Origin: Shuttleworthella satelles DSM 14600
GTDB taxonomy: Bacteria; Bacillota; Clostridia; Lachnospirales; Lachnospiraceae
NCBI RefSeq assembly: GCF_000160115.1
Contig: NZ_GG665867.1
Coordinates: 62,001 to 126,000, forward strand
Direction of reading: 5' to 3'
DNA length: 64,000 nt
The position numbers and the translations under genes are program-made. Below the pieces are notes generated by a model. The model worked only from the letters and a program-made list of their open reading frames with translations, ran no database searches and was not told the DNA's origin. Below are positions 54,183 to 62,531 of this stretch, piece after piece (position 1 is the stretch's first letter; every line of letters starts with the position of its first letter).

Positions 54183-56736
54183 CATGACAATACTTGTACT
54201 TCTTCCCGGAGCCACAGGGGCAAGGATCGTTGGGATATACCTTGGCATGTCGGCGCACCCTAGGACCGGAGGCGGATTCAGACAGATTGGTCCCGGTCTC
54301 CTGGGCCACCTCTTCGCGTTCAACAGGCCGCTCAATCCGAATGCGATAGAGCATCTGCACCGTATCCTCACGGATGGCCTGATTCATCTCATCCACCATG
54401 TCATAGGAGATTCTCTTGTACTCATCCACAGGATTGCGCTGGCCATATCCCTGCAGGCCGATTCCCTGGCGAAGCTGGTCCATATCGTCGATCTCCTGCA
54501 TCCAGTGCTGGTCAATGGCCCGCAGGAGTACAACGCGCTCGATCTCGCGGAAGTCATCCGGATTCTCGAATTCCGCCTCCTTCTTCTCGTAGAGCTCAAC
54601 TGCCTGTTCTTTCAGACGCTCCTTAAGCTTGTCGACCCTCTTGATGTCCGCCAGACTTTCCACGGTCAAATTCTCCAGGGGAATTACCGGGATTAGAACC
54701 CGCTTGAGCTCATGGATATCCCACTCCTCACGATCCAATTCGGGCGTGATGACCGTGTCGACCAGACTCTCAATATTCGTGTCGATCATATCCAGAATAT
54801 TGTCCCTCATATTCTCGCCGTCCAGGACACGACGACGCTGCTCGTAGATCACCTCCCGCTGCTCGTTCATGACCTGATCGTATTCGAGAAGATTCTTGCG
54901 GATGGCGAAGTTGTTGGACTCAATCTTCTTCTGCGCGTTTTCGATGGCCGAGGAAAGCATCTTGTGCTGAATGGGTTCATCCTCGGGAACCCCCAAGGAC
55001 TCAAACATGCCAATCAGCTTCTCGGAGCCGAAAAGACGCATCAGATCATCTTCCAGGGAAATAAAGAACTGGGACTCGCCGGGATCGCCCTGACGGCCGG
55101 AACGGCCCCGCAGCTGATTGTCGATACGGCGGGACTCATGGCGCTCGGTGCCGATAATCTTAAGACCCCCGGCAGCCCTGGCTCCCTCATCCAGCTTGAT
55201 ATCCGTACCACGGCCGGCCATATTGGTCGCAATGGTCACAGCTCCGTGCAGGCCTGCGTTGGCAACGATCTCCGCCTCCTTCTCATGGAACTTGGCGTTT
55301 AAGACGTTGTGCGCGATTCCCTGGCGGGAGAGCATTTTCGAGAGAAGCTCTGAGACGTCAATATTGATGGTGCCGATCAGAACCGGCTGTCCCTTCTCAT
55401 GCGCCTCCAGGGCCGCCTCAACGACAGCCTTGTACTTCTCCTTCTTGGTCTTATAGACCACGTCATTGTGATCCAGCCGGATCACCGGCATATTGGTGGG
55501 GACCTCGACGACATCCATCCCGTAAATATCTCTGAACTCCTGCTCTTCCGTAAGAGCCGTACCGGTCATTCCTGCCTTCTTATCATATTTATTGAAGAAG
55601 TTCTGGAAGGTGATGGTGGCCAGAGTCTGGCTCTCCCTCTTGACCTTCACGTGCTCCTTGGCCTCAATGGCCTGGTGCAGACCATCGGAGAAGCGGCGGC
55701 CGGGCATAATACGGCCGGTGAAGGAATCTACGATCAAGACCTCATTGTCCTTGACAACATAGTCCTGATCCCGGTGCATGAGCTGATGGGCGCGCAGGGC
55801 AAGGATCACATTGTGCTGAATCTCCAGATTCTCAGCATCCGCCAGATTGTCCAAATGGAAGAAGTTCTCGACCTTCCTGACGCCGTCCTGGGTCAGACTG
55901 ACCACCTTGTCCTTCTCATTGACAATGAAATCCCCTGTCTCCTCAGGCATTTCTCCCATGAGAGCATCCATCTTGGAGAGCTCCGGCATATCGGCCCCGC
56001 GCTTCAACTGGTTGGCCAGCACATCACAGGCCTCATAGAGGCGGGTGGACTTGCCGGATTGGCCGGAGATGATCAGAGGAGTTCTGGCCTCATCGATCAG
56101 GACCGAATCGACCTCGTCGATGATACAGTAGTGCAGGCCCCGCTGAACCATATCCTTCTCATAGACAACCATGTTGTCGCGCAGATAGTCGAATCCGAGC
56201 TCATTGTTCGTAATATAGGTAATATCGTTCTCATAGGCCTCGCGGCGGGAGTCCTTGTCCATATCATTGAGGACACAGCCGCAGGTCAGCCCCATGAAGC
56301 GATGAACCTGCCCCATCTGATCCGCGTCACGCTTGGCCAGATAATCATTGACTGTGACGATGTGAACTCCCTGGCCGGTCAGGGCATTCAGGTAGGCCGG
56401 CATGGTCGCAACCAGCGTCTTACCTTCTCCGGTCTTCATCTCGGCGATACGACCCTGGTGAAGAATAATCCCTCCGATTATCTGAACCTGAAAGGGCTTC
56501 ATGCCAAGCACCCGGTAATCCGCCTCGCGCACGGCGGCATAGGCCTCCGGGAGCAGATCCTCCAGGCTCTCGCCGGTAGAATAGCGATCCTTGAATTCTC
56601 TCGTCTTCGCTGCCAGCTCCTCATCGGTCAAGGCCTGCATGGCCTCGTCATAGGACTCGACCTTTCTGACCAGAGACATAAGGCGCTTGACCTCACGCTG
56701 ACTGTGCGTTCCAAAAAATTTACTTGCTAAACCCAT
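54169..56736 (-). CDS. secA: Preprotein translocase ATPase SecA
   Basis: Motor of the Sec export pathway; works with SecYEG at the membrane. The 855 residues carry Walker A in MKTGEGKT (near 100), the DEAD segment [19 protein letters not shown], helicase motifs [10 protein letters not shown] and [15 protein letters not shown], and the C-terminal zinc motif [14 protein letters not shown]. The ATG at 56734-56736 has GCAGGAG upstream; a longer reading adds seven residues without a site. The mRNA leader is about 195 nt and contains a perfect 10-bp long-range inverted repeat. Confidence 0.98.
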   Translation of the reverse strand: MGLASKFFGTHSQREVKRLMSLVRKVESYDEAMQALTDEELAAKTREFKDRYSTGESLEDLLPEAYAAVREADYRVLGMKPFQVQIIGGIILHQGRIAEMKTGEGKTLVATMPAYLNALTGQGVHIVTVNDYLAKRDADQMGQVHRFMGLTCGCVLNDMDKDSRREAYENDITYITNNELGFDYLRDNMVVYEKDMVQRGLHYCIIDEVDSVLIDEARTPLIISGQSGKSTRLYEACDVLANQLKRGADMPELSKMDALMGEMPEETGDFIVNEKDKVVSLTQDGVRKVENFFHLDNLADAENLEIQHNVILALRAHQLMHRDQDYVVKDNEVLIVDSFTGRIMPGRRFSDGLHQAIEAKEHVKVKRESQTLATITFQNFFNKYDKKAGMTGTALTEEQEFRDIYGMDVVEVPTNMPVIRLDHNDVVYKTKKEKYKAVVEAALEAHEKGQPVLIGTINIDVSELLSKMLSRQGIAHNVLNAKFHEKEAEIVANAGLHGAVTIATNMAGRGTDIKLDEGARAAGGLKIIGTERHESRRIDNQLRGRSGRQGDPGESQFFISLEDDLMRLFGSEKLIGMFESLGVPEDEPIQHKMLSSAIENAQKKIESNNFAIRKNLLEYDQVMNEQREVIYEQRRRVLDGENMRDNILDMIDTNIESLVDTVITPELDREEWDIHELKRVLIPVIPLENLTVESLADIKRVDKLKERLKEQAVELYEKKEAEFENPDDFREIERVVLLRAIDQHWMQEIDDMDQLRQGIGLQGYGQRNPVDEYKRISYDMVDEMNQAIREDTVQMLYRIRIERPVEREEVAQETGTNLSESASGPRVRRHAKVYPNDPCPCGSGKKYKYCHGAGK

Positions 56737-56760
56737 CTTATCTCCTGCGGCGGTCAAATG

Positions 56761-56909
56761 CGCCTCACGGGCATTTCATCGCTATAAACTAAATAAAAAG
56801 TGAAAGCTGTTTTGGCTGCTCTTTCTGCTCCTGCGCTCCGCCTCATCTATCCCTTGATCCATCCTAAGATCAGATCGCGCGCGCTGTCTTCAAGGAAGGC
56901 CGTGAGGCG
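56761..56909 (-). promoter_or_regulatory. secA leader with long-range inverted repeat
   Basis: CGCCTCACGG (56761-56770) and CCGTGAGGCG (56900-56909) are perfectly complementary. In the secA transcript they would close a ~150-nt domain ending about 25 nt before the Shine-Dalgarno. Possible translational control; no known SecM-like reading frame is seen. Confidence 0.45.
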
Positions 56910-56937
56910 AAATCAGGCCTCCTCTGCGCTAAGCGAC

Positions 56938-56967
56938 ATTTTAGCACGAACCAAAGATTGTTCACAA
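56938..56967 (-). promoter_or_regulatory. Promoter of secA
   Basis: Minus strand TTGTGA (56962-56967), 18-bp spacer, TGC-extended -10 TAAAAT (56938-56943). It diverges from the non-coding RNA promoter about 95 bp away. Confidence 0.6.
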
Positions 56968-57059
56968 GTTTTCTGTCTCCATAGTTGTCAGAATTTTCTC
57001 AATATTTATTGTTTTATATCCATAAACTATTCTGAATATTATTTGTTTGCAGTTTTTTC

Positions 57060-57088
57060 TTGACAAGGCTGATCTACCTGTGTATGAT
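57060..57088 (+). promoter_or_regulatory. Promoter of the non-coding RNA
   Basis: Perfect TTGACA (57060-57065), 17-bp spacer, TATGAT (57083-57088), in an AT-rich upstream region. It is among the best promoter matches in the window and points into a region without reading frames. Confidence 0.8.
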
Positions 57089-57094
57089 GAAGTC

Positions 57095-57514
57095 ACAAAG
57101 AAACAAGAAGAGCCGATCGGATAACCAAACTTCTTACTTCTTTATTCAACATTAAACTTTCATCAGATTGGAGGTACAGTCCGAAGGGTCACATACGAAC
57201 TACCCCAACCGCCATCAGCCGGTATAAGTTGATAGGATCTTCCTGAACCATACACATCCGACTTTATGATAGAAGCTATTTCAGCTTAGGTTCCAGAAGG
57301 AGAACCAGAAGAGACAGAGCGAAGTGATACGAGATGAGACATGTATGAAGTCGTCAGATGATCCGGGAGGAAAAGAGGCGCGAGCAGGGCTCGCTGTATT
57401 GTAACCGTTGACTGTTACCCGAAAGGGGGTAAAAGTCCGTTGGACAATTTAATAGATGTTAATCCGTAGGCGGGGATCCTGGTCGAAGAGAAAGGCCAAG
57501 GTCCTCGCTTTTTT
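57095..57514 (+). ncRNA. Structured non-coding RNA, about 420 nt, family not identified
   Basis: No open reading frame of note occupies 57064-57578 on either strand, yet a consensus promoter precedes it and a strong terminator ends it. The ends pair: GCC-CGGAT-AAC (57112-57125) with GTT-A-ATCCG-GGC (57458-57471). Local hairpins include CAACC/GGT..GTTG (57206-57231), AAGCT/AGCTT (near 57274-57288), GGTTCC/GGAGAACC (57289-57306), GCGAGC-AGG-GCTCGC (57380-57394), TTACCC-GAAA-GGGGGTAA (57415-57432) and GTCC-GTT-GGAC (57435-57445). I see no tmRNA, RNase P, SRP or 6S signatures. A raiA-type RNA is one possibility given the secA neighbourhood, but I cannot confirm it. Confidence 0.75.
57470..57514 (+). 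terminator. Terminator of the non-coding RNA
   Basis: GCGGGGATCCTGGTC (57470-57484) pairs with GGCCAAGGTCCTCGC (57494-57508), 15 positions with one mismatch and some G-U pairs, followed by six T. Positions 57515-57584 show no gene. Confidence 0.85.
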
Positions 57515-57584
57515 GGCTCTATGTCAAATGTTGGGGCGGGATCCTTAAGAGCCCATAGCGGACTTTCGATTAAGCAGGGTGATA

Positions 57585-58454
57585 CTACCAGGAAATCATC
57601 TCATAGCCGTCCTCGGTGACAAGGACCTGATACTCCCACTGGGCGGACAGAGAACCATCCAGCGTGTAAATCTCCCAGCCGTTCTTTTTGTCCGTATATA
57701 CCTTACTGCTCCCGGCATTGATCATGGGTTCAATAGTAAACATAAGTCCCGGCGCCATAACCATCTCGCTTCCCCGCCTGGTCGTGAACCCGACCCAGGG
57801 ATCCTCGTGAAAGCCATTGCCTACCCCGTGGCCTCCGATCTCCCGAACCACCTGATAGCCGCAGGAAGTCGCATAGTCGTTAACCGCCTGACCGACATCG
57901 CCCAGAAAGCCCCAGGGCTTGACCTGCTCCAGACCCAGATCACAGGCCTTCTTGGTTGCCTCCACCAGCTTTCTGGCCTCCTCGGAAACCTGCCCGATCA
58001 TGAACATCCGGGAGGAGTCGGCATATTTCCCATTTAAAATGGAAGTGCAGTCCACATTGATGATATCCCCTTCCTTGAGAAATACGTTCTCAGAGGGAAA
58101 GCCGTGGCAGACCTGATCGTTGACCGAAGTGCAGACGCTGTATGGAAAGCCCTCATAGTTGAGCGGGGCGCAGACAGCGCCATAGCTGGCCGTCTTCTCC
58201 GCAACGATGCGGTCAATGTCCGAAGTGGGCATCCCCTCACAGATCTTCTCTGCCACCTCATCTAAAACGGCCCGGTTGACCTTGGCGGCCTCCCGAATCA
58301 TGGCAATGTCCTCCTGCGTCTTGATCAGGTCACGACGGGGAACAATGTGCCCCTGACTGGCCAGATGATCCAGCTTCTGGTCAAACGCCATATGGCACTG
58401 CTTGTACTTGCGTCCGCTGCCGCACCAACAGGGATCATTTCTTCCAACTTTCAT
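57585..58454 (-). CDS. map: Methionine aminopeptidase with N-terminal SEC-C motif
   Basis: Removes the initiator methionine from new proteins. The 289 residues start with a zinc-type SEC-C motif (RNDPCWCGSGRKYKQCH, about 5-21), then the type I MetAP domain. Metal ligands are in INVDCTSILNGKYADSS (two Asp), IGGHGVGNGFHEDP (His), FTIEPM (Glu) and WEYQVLVTEDG (Glu). The same SEC-C motif ends SecA, encoded 1.7 kb away; in MetAP it is thought to help ribosome or partner binding. The ATG at 58452-58454 is chosen because the SEC-C motif begins there; GCGGAAG precedes it. Confidence 0.96.
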   Translation of the reverse strand: MKVGRNDPCWCGSGRKYKQCHMAFDQKLDHLASQGHIVPRRDLIKTQEDIAMIREAAKVNRAVLDEVAEKICEGMPTSDIDRIVAEKTASYGAVCAPLNYEGFPYSVCTSVNDQVCHGFPSENVFLKEGDIINVDCTSILNGKYADSSRMFMIGQVSEEARKLVEATKKACDLGLEQVKPWGFLGDVGQAVNDYATSCGYQVVREIGGHGVGNGFHEDPWVGFTTRRGSEMVMAPGLMFTIEPMINAGSSKVYTDKKNGWEIYTLDGSLSAQWEYQVLVTEDGYEMISW

Positions 58455-58570
58455 CTTCCGCTTCTTTCTATACACAGAATTGGTTCTGCACAAAAATTCT
58501 TGAACAGGATCCTGAACTTGTCCTTTCTTTGGAATCCAATGCAATTCTGCTCTCTGATTCCTGATCTGTC

Positions 58571-58765
58571 AACTCAAGAGGAGCATTTCGTCTTCATCCC
58601 ATCTCAAGAGAGGCATGCTGTCTTTACCTCATCTCAAAAAGGGAGCATTTCATCTTCAACTCATATCAAGAGGGGCATGCTGTCTTTACCCCATCTCAAA
58701 AAGGGAGCATTTCGTCTTCGACTTATATCAAGAGGGGCACTTCATCTTCCGGGAGAAGACAGCCC
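58571..58765. repeat. Tandem repeat, about 31-bp units in alternating pairs, six units
   Basis: Two unit types alternate: one with AAAAAGGGAGCATTTCRTCTTC, the other with CAAGAGGGGCATGCTGTCTTT. Equivalent points recur every 60-62 bp (for example CTCAAAAAGGG at 58633 and 58695). The array fills much of the 444-bp gap between the NlpC/P60 gene and map. It has no spacers and is not a CRISPR. Confidence 0.8.
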
Positions 58766-58781
58766 CCTTGTCAGACTAACA

Positions 58782-58840
58782 GACCGACCACTATCAGCGC
58801 ATCTGCGTCAAGCGCAAGATTACGATTGATAGTGGCCGGC
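58782..58840 (-). other. Stem-loop downstream of the NlpC/P60 gene
   Basis: CCGACCACTATCA (58784-58796) and TGATAGTGGCCGG (58827-58839) pair at 12 of 13 positions, with an inner GCGC/GCGC helix. No T-run follows on the minus strand, so it may be a weak terminator or an mRNA 3' end stabiliser. Confidence 0.5.
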
Positions 58841-58898
58841 CTGCCAGTCAATTCTTCTTATTGAAATAGATGTTCCTGTTAAAATCAAGTGCCCTGTC

Positions 58899-60161
58899 TC
58901 AGACGCCCAGACGGCGAATCGCGGTGATGGAGCCGAAATACTTATTGTAAGGGCGGCCATAGCGGATCCCGCACTGCTCATTCTGAGCCTCAACGACAAC
59001 TCCGTTGCCGGCATAAATCGCCACATGGCCAGGGTAACAGATGATATCTCCCGGCTGCATATCCCTCTCGGCCACCGGCTTACCCACATTTACCAAGCTC
59101 TCTGAGGTGTAACCGTGTTTGTCTGCCTGCGCCTGACTGAGCAGGCCGAAATGCGCCATCACCTGGCCGACAAAGCCGGAGCAGTCCGCTCCATTGGTCA
59201 ATGACGCTCCTCCCCAGACATACCTGCGTCCCACAAACTGGCAGGCATAAGCGACGATGGCGTTCCCGCCTGAATAGCGCTCTGTTGTCGTATTGCTGCT
59301 ATTATTCCTGTTCGTGGAGGTATTCTTATTGGTAGTATTCTTTGAAGGTGTGGTGTTCCCTCCATTGTTCGAGTTCTTCCTGGAAGTATTCCCACCATTG
59401 TTGTTGGAACTGTCCTGACTGTTATTCGCTTGTCTGGTCTGGTTAGTGCGATTCTGGCTCTGAATCTGCGCGAGTCTCGCGGCAGCCTCCCGCTCCTGCT
59501 TCTGGCGCTCCAGTTCCGCCTGTTTTGCAGCTAAGGCCTTGGCCTCCTCCAGCTGGGCGGACAAATTGCTTGCCTCCCCCTGCTTGGAAGAAATCATGGT
59601 GTTGAGATTGGTCTGCGTCGTCTTCAGCTCTCCCTGACGAGCGCTCAACTCAGCCTTCTCGGATTCCAGAGACCCCTTGAGGGCAGTCACCTCTTCTACG
59701 GTCGCCTTGTAAGAACCCAGAAGATTTCGATCATAGGTGTAAAGCTGATTGGAGTACTCCACGCGGCTGACCAGTTCGGCCAGGCTGCCGGATTCCGCCA
59801 TGATGGCCAGGAGGGAATTATTATCCCCTGTCTCATACATGCTCTTCATACGGGCCTTCATATCCCGATACTGCTGATCCGCAGCAGCCTGCCCGTCCTT
59901 AATGCTCTGCTCCGTGCTTGCGATCTCCTGCTGCTTGTCTGAGATCTGCGTCTGCAGATCCTCCAGCTGCTTGACCACCTGCACCAGATTACTGTCCAAA
60001 GAGGCGAGCTCACTCTGAACCTGTGCCTGCTGAGCCTCAATGTCGCTGATCTCCGCCGCTTCTACCTGGGGATAGGAAGCAGGCATCATCACAAGAGCTG
60101 ATGTCAAAACAAGCGAAAAGGTAATTCCCTTGGCTGCCAGCTGAAAAGTACGTCTGCGCAT
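58899..60161 (-). CDS. Secreted NlpC/P60 peptidoglycan hydrolase with coiled coil (PcsB-like)
   Basis: Cuts peptide cross-bridges in the wall. The 420 residues: a signal peptide (1-35, ending near VEAAE), a long coiled-coil region (about 37-235, rich in Q/E/L), a low-complexity N/T/S/G linker (about 238-295), and the NlpC/P60 domain with the catalytic Cys in GADCSGFV, His in PGHVAIY and a third polar residue further on. The plan resembles PcsB/CwlO-type hydrolases, which are held inactive until the coiled coil is engaged by FtsEX. AAGGAG precedes the ATG. It lies 19 bp after veg and probably shares its strong promoter. Confidence 0.93.
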   Translation of the reverse strand: MRRRTFQLAAKGITFSLVLTSALVMMPASYPQVEAAEISDIEAQQAQVQSELASLDSNLVQVVKQLEDLQTQISDKQQEIASTEQSIKDGQAAADQQYRDMKARMKSMYETGDNNSLLAIMAESGSLAELVSRVEYSNQLYTYDRNLLGSYKATVEEVTALKGSLESEKAELSARQGELKTTQTNLNTMISSKQGEASNLSAQLEEAKALAAKQAELERQKQEREAAARLAQIQSQNRTNQTRQANNSQDSSNNNGGNTSRKNSNNGGNTTPSKNTTNKNTSTNRNNSSNTTTERYSGGNAIVAYACQFVGRRYVWGGASLTNGADCSGFVGQVMAHFGLLSQAQADKHGYTSESLVNVGKPVAERDMQPGDIICYPGHVAIYAGNGVVVEAQNEQCGIRYGRPYNKYFGSITAIRRLGV

Positions 60162-60180
60162 TCTGAAAACTCCTTAATCC

Positions 60181-60429
60181 TCAATCCTCGCACAACTGCA
60201 TGCGAATCTCTTTGGTAATAATGTCCGTGTAACTGAAACTCAGAAGCTGAGCCGGTTTCCTCTCTTCTCTGTCATCCACCAAAATCGTGAAGACACTTGG
60301 ATAGGCCTCCTGAATCACGCCTTCCTGAACATCGATCTTGTTCCTTCCGCGATCGAGTTGAAGACGAACTCTGCTGCCGCAGCTCTGGGCAACGGAAGCC
60401 CGTACCTTATCGAAGTCTGAAGTTTCCAT
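60181..60429 (-). CDS. veg: Veg family protein
   Basis: An 82-residue protein matching Veg of Bacillus (VRASVAQSCGSRVRLQLDRGRNKIDVQEGVIQEAYPSVFTI...), an SH3-like fold. Veg is very abundant in vegetative cells; a link to biofilm gene control has been reported for Bacillus, but the molecular function is unclear. AAGGATAA precedes the ATG. A consensus promoter lies about 90 bp upstream. Confidence 0.95.
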   Translation of the reverse strand: METSDFDKVRASVAQSCGSRVRLQLDRGRNKIDVQEGVIQEAYPSVFTILVDDREERKPAQLLSFSYTDIITKEIRMQLCED

Positions 60430-60510
60430 CTATTATCCTTCCTGGTGTCGGATCCACGCGATAGACGCCAGAGTCAAGAGCTCCAGATAAGGCGGATCAC
60501 ATTTTGGTCT

Positions 60511-60539
60511 ATGATAACATCTCATCTGTATTTTGTCAA
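60511..60539 (-). promoter_or_regulatory. Strong promoter of veg
   Basis: Minus strand TTGACA (60534-60539), 17-bp spacer, TATCAT (60511-60516). The veg promoter is a classic strong promoter in Bacillus. Confidence 0.75.
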
Positions 60540-60542
60540 AGT

Positions 60543-60630
60543 TCTGTAACATTTACTTGATTTTGATACGGTAGCATTTCCCTGATCTTCGACCCGGTTA
60601 TTTATCTGTAACATTTGCTTCGTCTTCTTC
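60543..60630. repeat. Imperfect repeats between veg and plsC
   Basis: TCTGTAACATTTRCTTS occurs at 60543 and 60605 (62 bp apart), with a related TAGCATTTCCCTGATCTTCG between them. The CATTT..TCTTC core resembles units of the array at 58571-58765. Apart from this and the veg promoter, the 303-bp gap (60430-60732) shows nothing clear. Confidence 0.45.
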
Positions 60631-60732
60631 CCTAAAATACTCCAAAGCAGCTTGGCCCGCCGGAAGAATTTTATCCCCTTCATATGATATGATAGGGTCA
60701 TCATGTGAATTGATCTTTCAAAGGAGACCGCA

Positions 60733-61593
60733 ATGATCCGAGGCGTCATCACCCTTCTTTTTGTCATCCTCTTTCTGCTTGTAACCAGCCCTCTGCTTCT
60801 CGCGCTCTGGCTCTGGCACAAGGCATCTCCCGACTCAGCCTGGCGCGTCAGCCACAGGATCTTATCCTGGGCTGTGACTATGATCCAGCGACTGGTGGGC
60901 GTCAGACTGGTCGTCCGCGGTCTAGAGAATATTCCCCGGGACAGGGCTCTTATCTATATGGGCAACCACCGGAGCTTCTTTGATGTCCTCTGTACTCTTC
61001 CCCTGCTGCCCGGTCCCACTTCTTATATCGGGAAAAAGGAATTCTCCAGGATCCCCCTTCTGTCCACCTGGATGTCCTGTCTTGATGTCCTCTTTTTAAA
61101 CCGCAAAAATACCCGTGAAGGCCTGAAAATGGTCCTGGAAGCCATTGATATGCTCGGGCGCGGACACTCCATTTTTATCTACCCCGAGGGCAGCCGGTCC
61201 AAGACCGATTCCATGCTCCCCTTCCACGGGGGCAGTTTTAAGATTGCCAGCAAATCAGGCGCCCCCATTATACCGGTTGCCATCAGCAACAGCTCCAGAG
61301 CTCTGGAGGATCAATTCCCCCGCCTGCCCTGGACGCGCAAATCCACTTTGATCCTGACCTTCGGCCCCGCCATTGAAACCGCGGATCTGGACCGTCAGGC
61401 CATCCGCCGGCTCCCCGATCAGGTTCGCTCCTGTCTGGCAGGAATGCTTCTGGAAAACGGAGAAGTCTGGCAGCACGAGGCCTCTGCCCTGGAATTAAGA
61501 GAATTTGCCGCAGGCAAGGCCTCCCCCTCTAACCCCGGCGTCAGTCTGCAGGACGCGGGGCTTTCCGCTCCGCCTCAGCCTCTTCCTCGTTGA
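60733..61593 (+). CDS. plsC: 1-acyl-glycerol-3-phosphate acyltransferase
   Basis: Second acylation step of phospholipid synthesis, at the inner face of the membrane. The 286 residues have an N-terminal helix (about 5-28), the HX4D site in NHRSFFDVL, the substrate motif FIYPEGSRSK, and PIIPVAISN. The last ~40 residues are rich in Ala/Ser/Pro and unconserved in appearance. AAAGGAG precedes the ATG. It is convergent with relQ and its 3' end overlaps relQ by 53 bp. Confidence 0.92.
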   Translation: MIRGVITLLFVILFLLVTSPLLLALWLWHKASPDSAWRVSHRILSWAVTMIQRLVGVRLVVRGLENIPRDRALIYMGNHRSFFDVLCTLPLLPGPTSYIGKKEFSRIPLLSTWMSCLDVLFLNRKNTREGLKMVLEAIDMLGRGHSIFIYPEGSRSKTDSMLPFHGGSFKIASKSGAPIIPVAISNSSRALEDQFPRLPWTRKSTLILTFGPAIETADLDRQAIRRLPDQVRSCLAGMLLENGEVWQHEASALELREFAAGKASPSNPGVSLQDAGLSAPPQPLPR

Positions 61594-62224
61594 CCTTTTT
61601 GGCCGCCTGGATGGCCTCGTTGAGGGAGAGCATCTTGGCATCCAGCATAGAGACGAAATCCGCGCACTCCCTCAGATCTCTGCTGATATAAGCCGGGGCC
61701 TTGCCCTCGAACTTGTAATAGATCTTATGCTCTAAAGAGGCCCAGAAATCCATAGCTATGGTGCGGATCTGGATCTCCACCTTGGTGTCCACCACCCGAT
61801 CTGACAGGAAAATAGGCACAGAAACCAACAGATGATAAGATTTATAGCCGGATTCTTTGGGCTTGGAAATATAGTCCTTGACCTGGAGAATCCGCAGGTC
61901 ATTCTGTCTCTGGATCGACTCGACGATTCGATAGATATCAGAGGTAAAGGCGCACACGATACGGATTCCCGAGATGTCATTGCAGTACTGAACCATGTTA
62001 TGAATGGTCGGCTCATAGCCGTATCTCTTTAATTTGGCCACAATACTCTCAGGGGACTTGATTCTTGACTTCACATACTCGATGGGATTGTAGCGGTGCA
62101 CATGCTGAAATTCATCGATCAGGATCTCAACCTTGGTATTGATCTCCTTGAGCGCCGCATTGTACAGGAGCATCATCGTATTCCAGCTGTCCGGCCCCTC
62201 GCCGATCGCTTCAAGAGCTTCCAT
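61541..62224 (-). CDS. relQ: Small alarmone synthetase, RelQ type GTP pyrophosphokinase
   Basis: Makes (p)ppGpp in the cytoplasm. The 227-residue protein has only the RelA/SpoT synthetase domain, without hydrolase or TGS/ACT regions. Segments KSPESIVAKLKRYG, NDISGIRIVC, DYISKPKESGYKSYHLL and VEIQIRTIAMDFWASLEHKIYYK mark substrate and catalytic sites. The charged tail (EEEAEAERKAPRPAD) overlaps the 3' end of plsC. GGGAGGTG precedes the ATG. Confidence 0.94.
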   Translation of the reverse strand: MEALEAIGEGPDSWNTMMLLYNAALKEINTKVEILIDEFQHVHRYNPIEYVKSRIKSPESIVAKLKRYGYEPTIHNMVQYCNDISGIRIVCAFTSDIYRIVESIQRQNDLRILQVKDYISKPKESGYKSYHLLVSVPIFLSDRVVDTKVEIQIRTIAMDFWASLEHKIYYKFEGKAPAYISRDLRECADFVSMLDAKMLSLNEAIQAAKKVNEEEAEAERKAPRPAD

Positions 62225-62260
62225 CTTCCACCTCCCGGCCTGGTACTCACTCCTTCTATT

Positions 62261-62530
62261 CTACCATAGATCTTCTTCAAGCACTTGAATCTCCAGGAAG
62301 TCAAAGGAGAGCTCTTCCAGGAAAGAGTCCTGCCCGAAACGCGTTTTCGCGTGCCGCTTGAACTCACGAATATTCTGGTCCAGCCAGATGGGCCTGGGAA
62401 GATCAAGGGCATAACAGGCCTCTTCGATCGCCCCATAAATCTTCCTGGTCCGACTTTGATTACTCTTGTCTTCCACCGTGTAATCAGCGATATTTCTGCC
62501 CGAGGCAATCTCCCGAAAGTCAATCCTCAT
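62261..62530 (-). CDS. Unknown small protein between trmH-type and relQ genes
   Basis: An 89-residue soluble protein (MRIDFREIASGRNIADYTVED... LEIQVLEEDLW), rich in charged and aromatic residues, with no membrane helix or familiar motif. I do not recognise the family. The ATG at 62528-62530 has GCGAGGA upstream; a longer reading would overlap the methyltransferase gene by about 60 bp. It begins 2 bp after that gene and ends 36 bp before relQ, so it is probably co-transcribed with both. Confidence 0.75.
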   Translation of the reverse strand: MRIDFREIASGRNIADYTVEDKSNQSRTRKIYGAIEEACYALDLPRPIWLDQNIREFKRHAKTRFGQDSFLEELSFDFLEIQVLEEDLW

Positions 62531-62531
62531 C

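Noticed and set aside
56800-57063. Plus-strand reading frame of 87 codons between secA and the RNA
   Set aside because: No ribosome binding site; it crosses the secA promoter and leader and has no protein-like features.
57095-57514. tmRNA or RNase P RNA
   Set aside because: No tag-peptide frame or tRNA-like 3' end with CCA, and no GAGGAAAGTCC-type RNase P core is seen.
58571-58765. Possible CRISPR array
   Set aside because: The units are directly adjacent and diverged, with no unique spacers and no cas genes; it is a plain tandem repeat.
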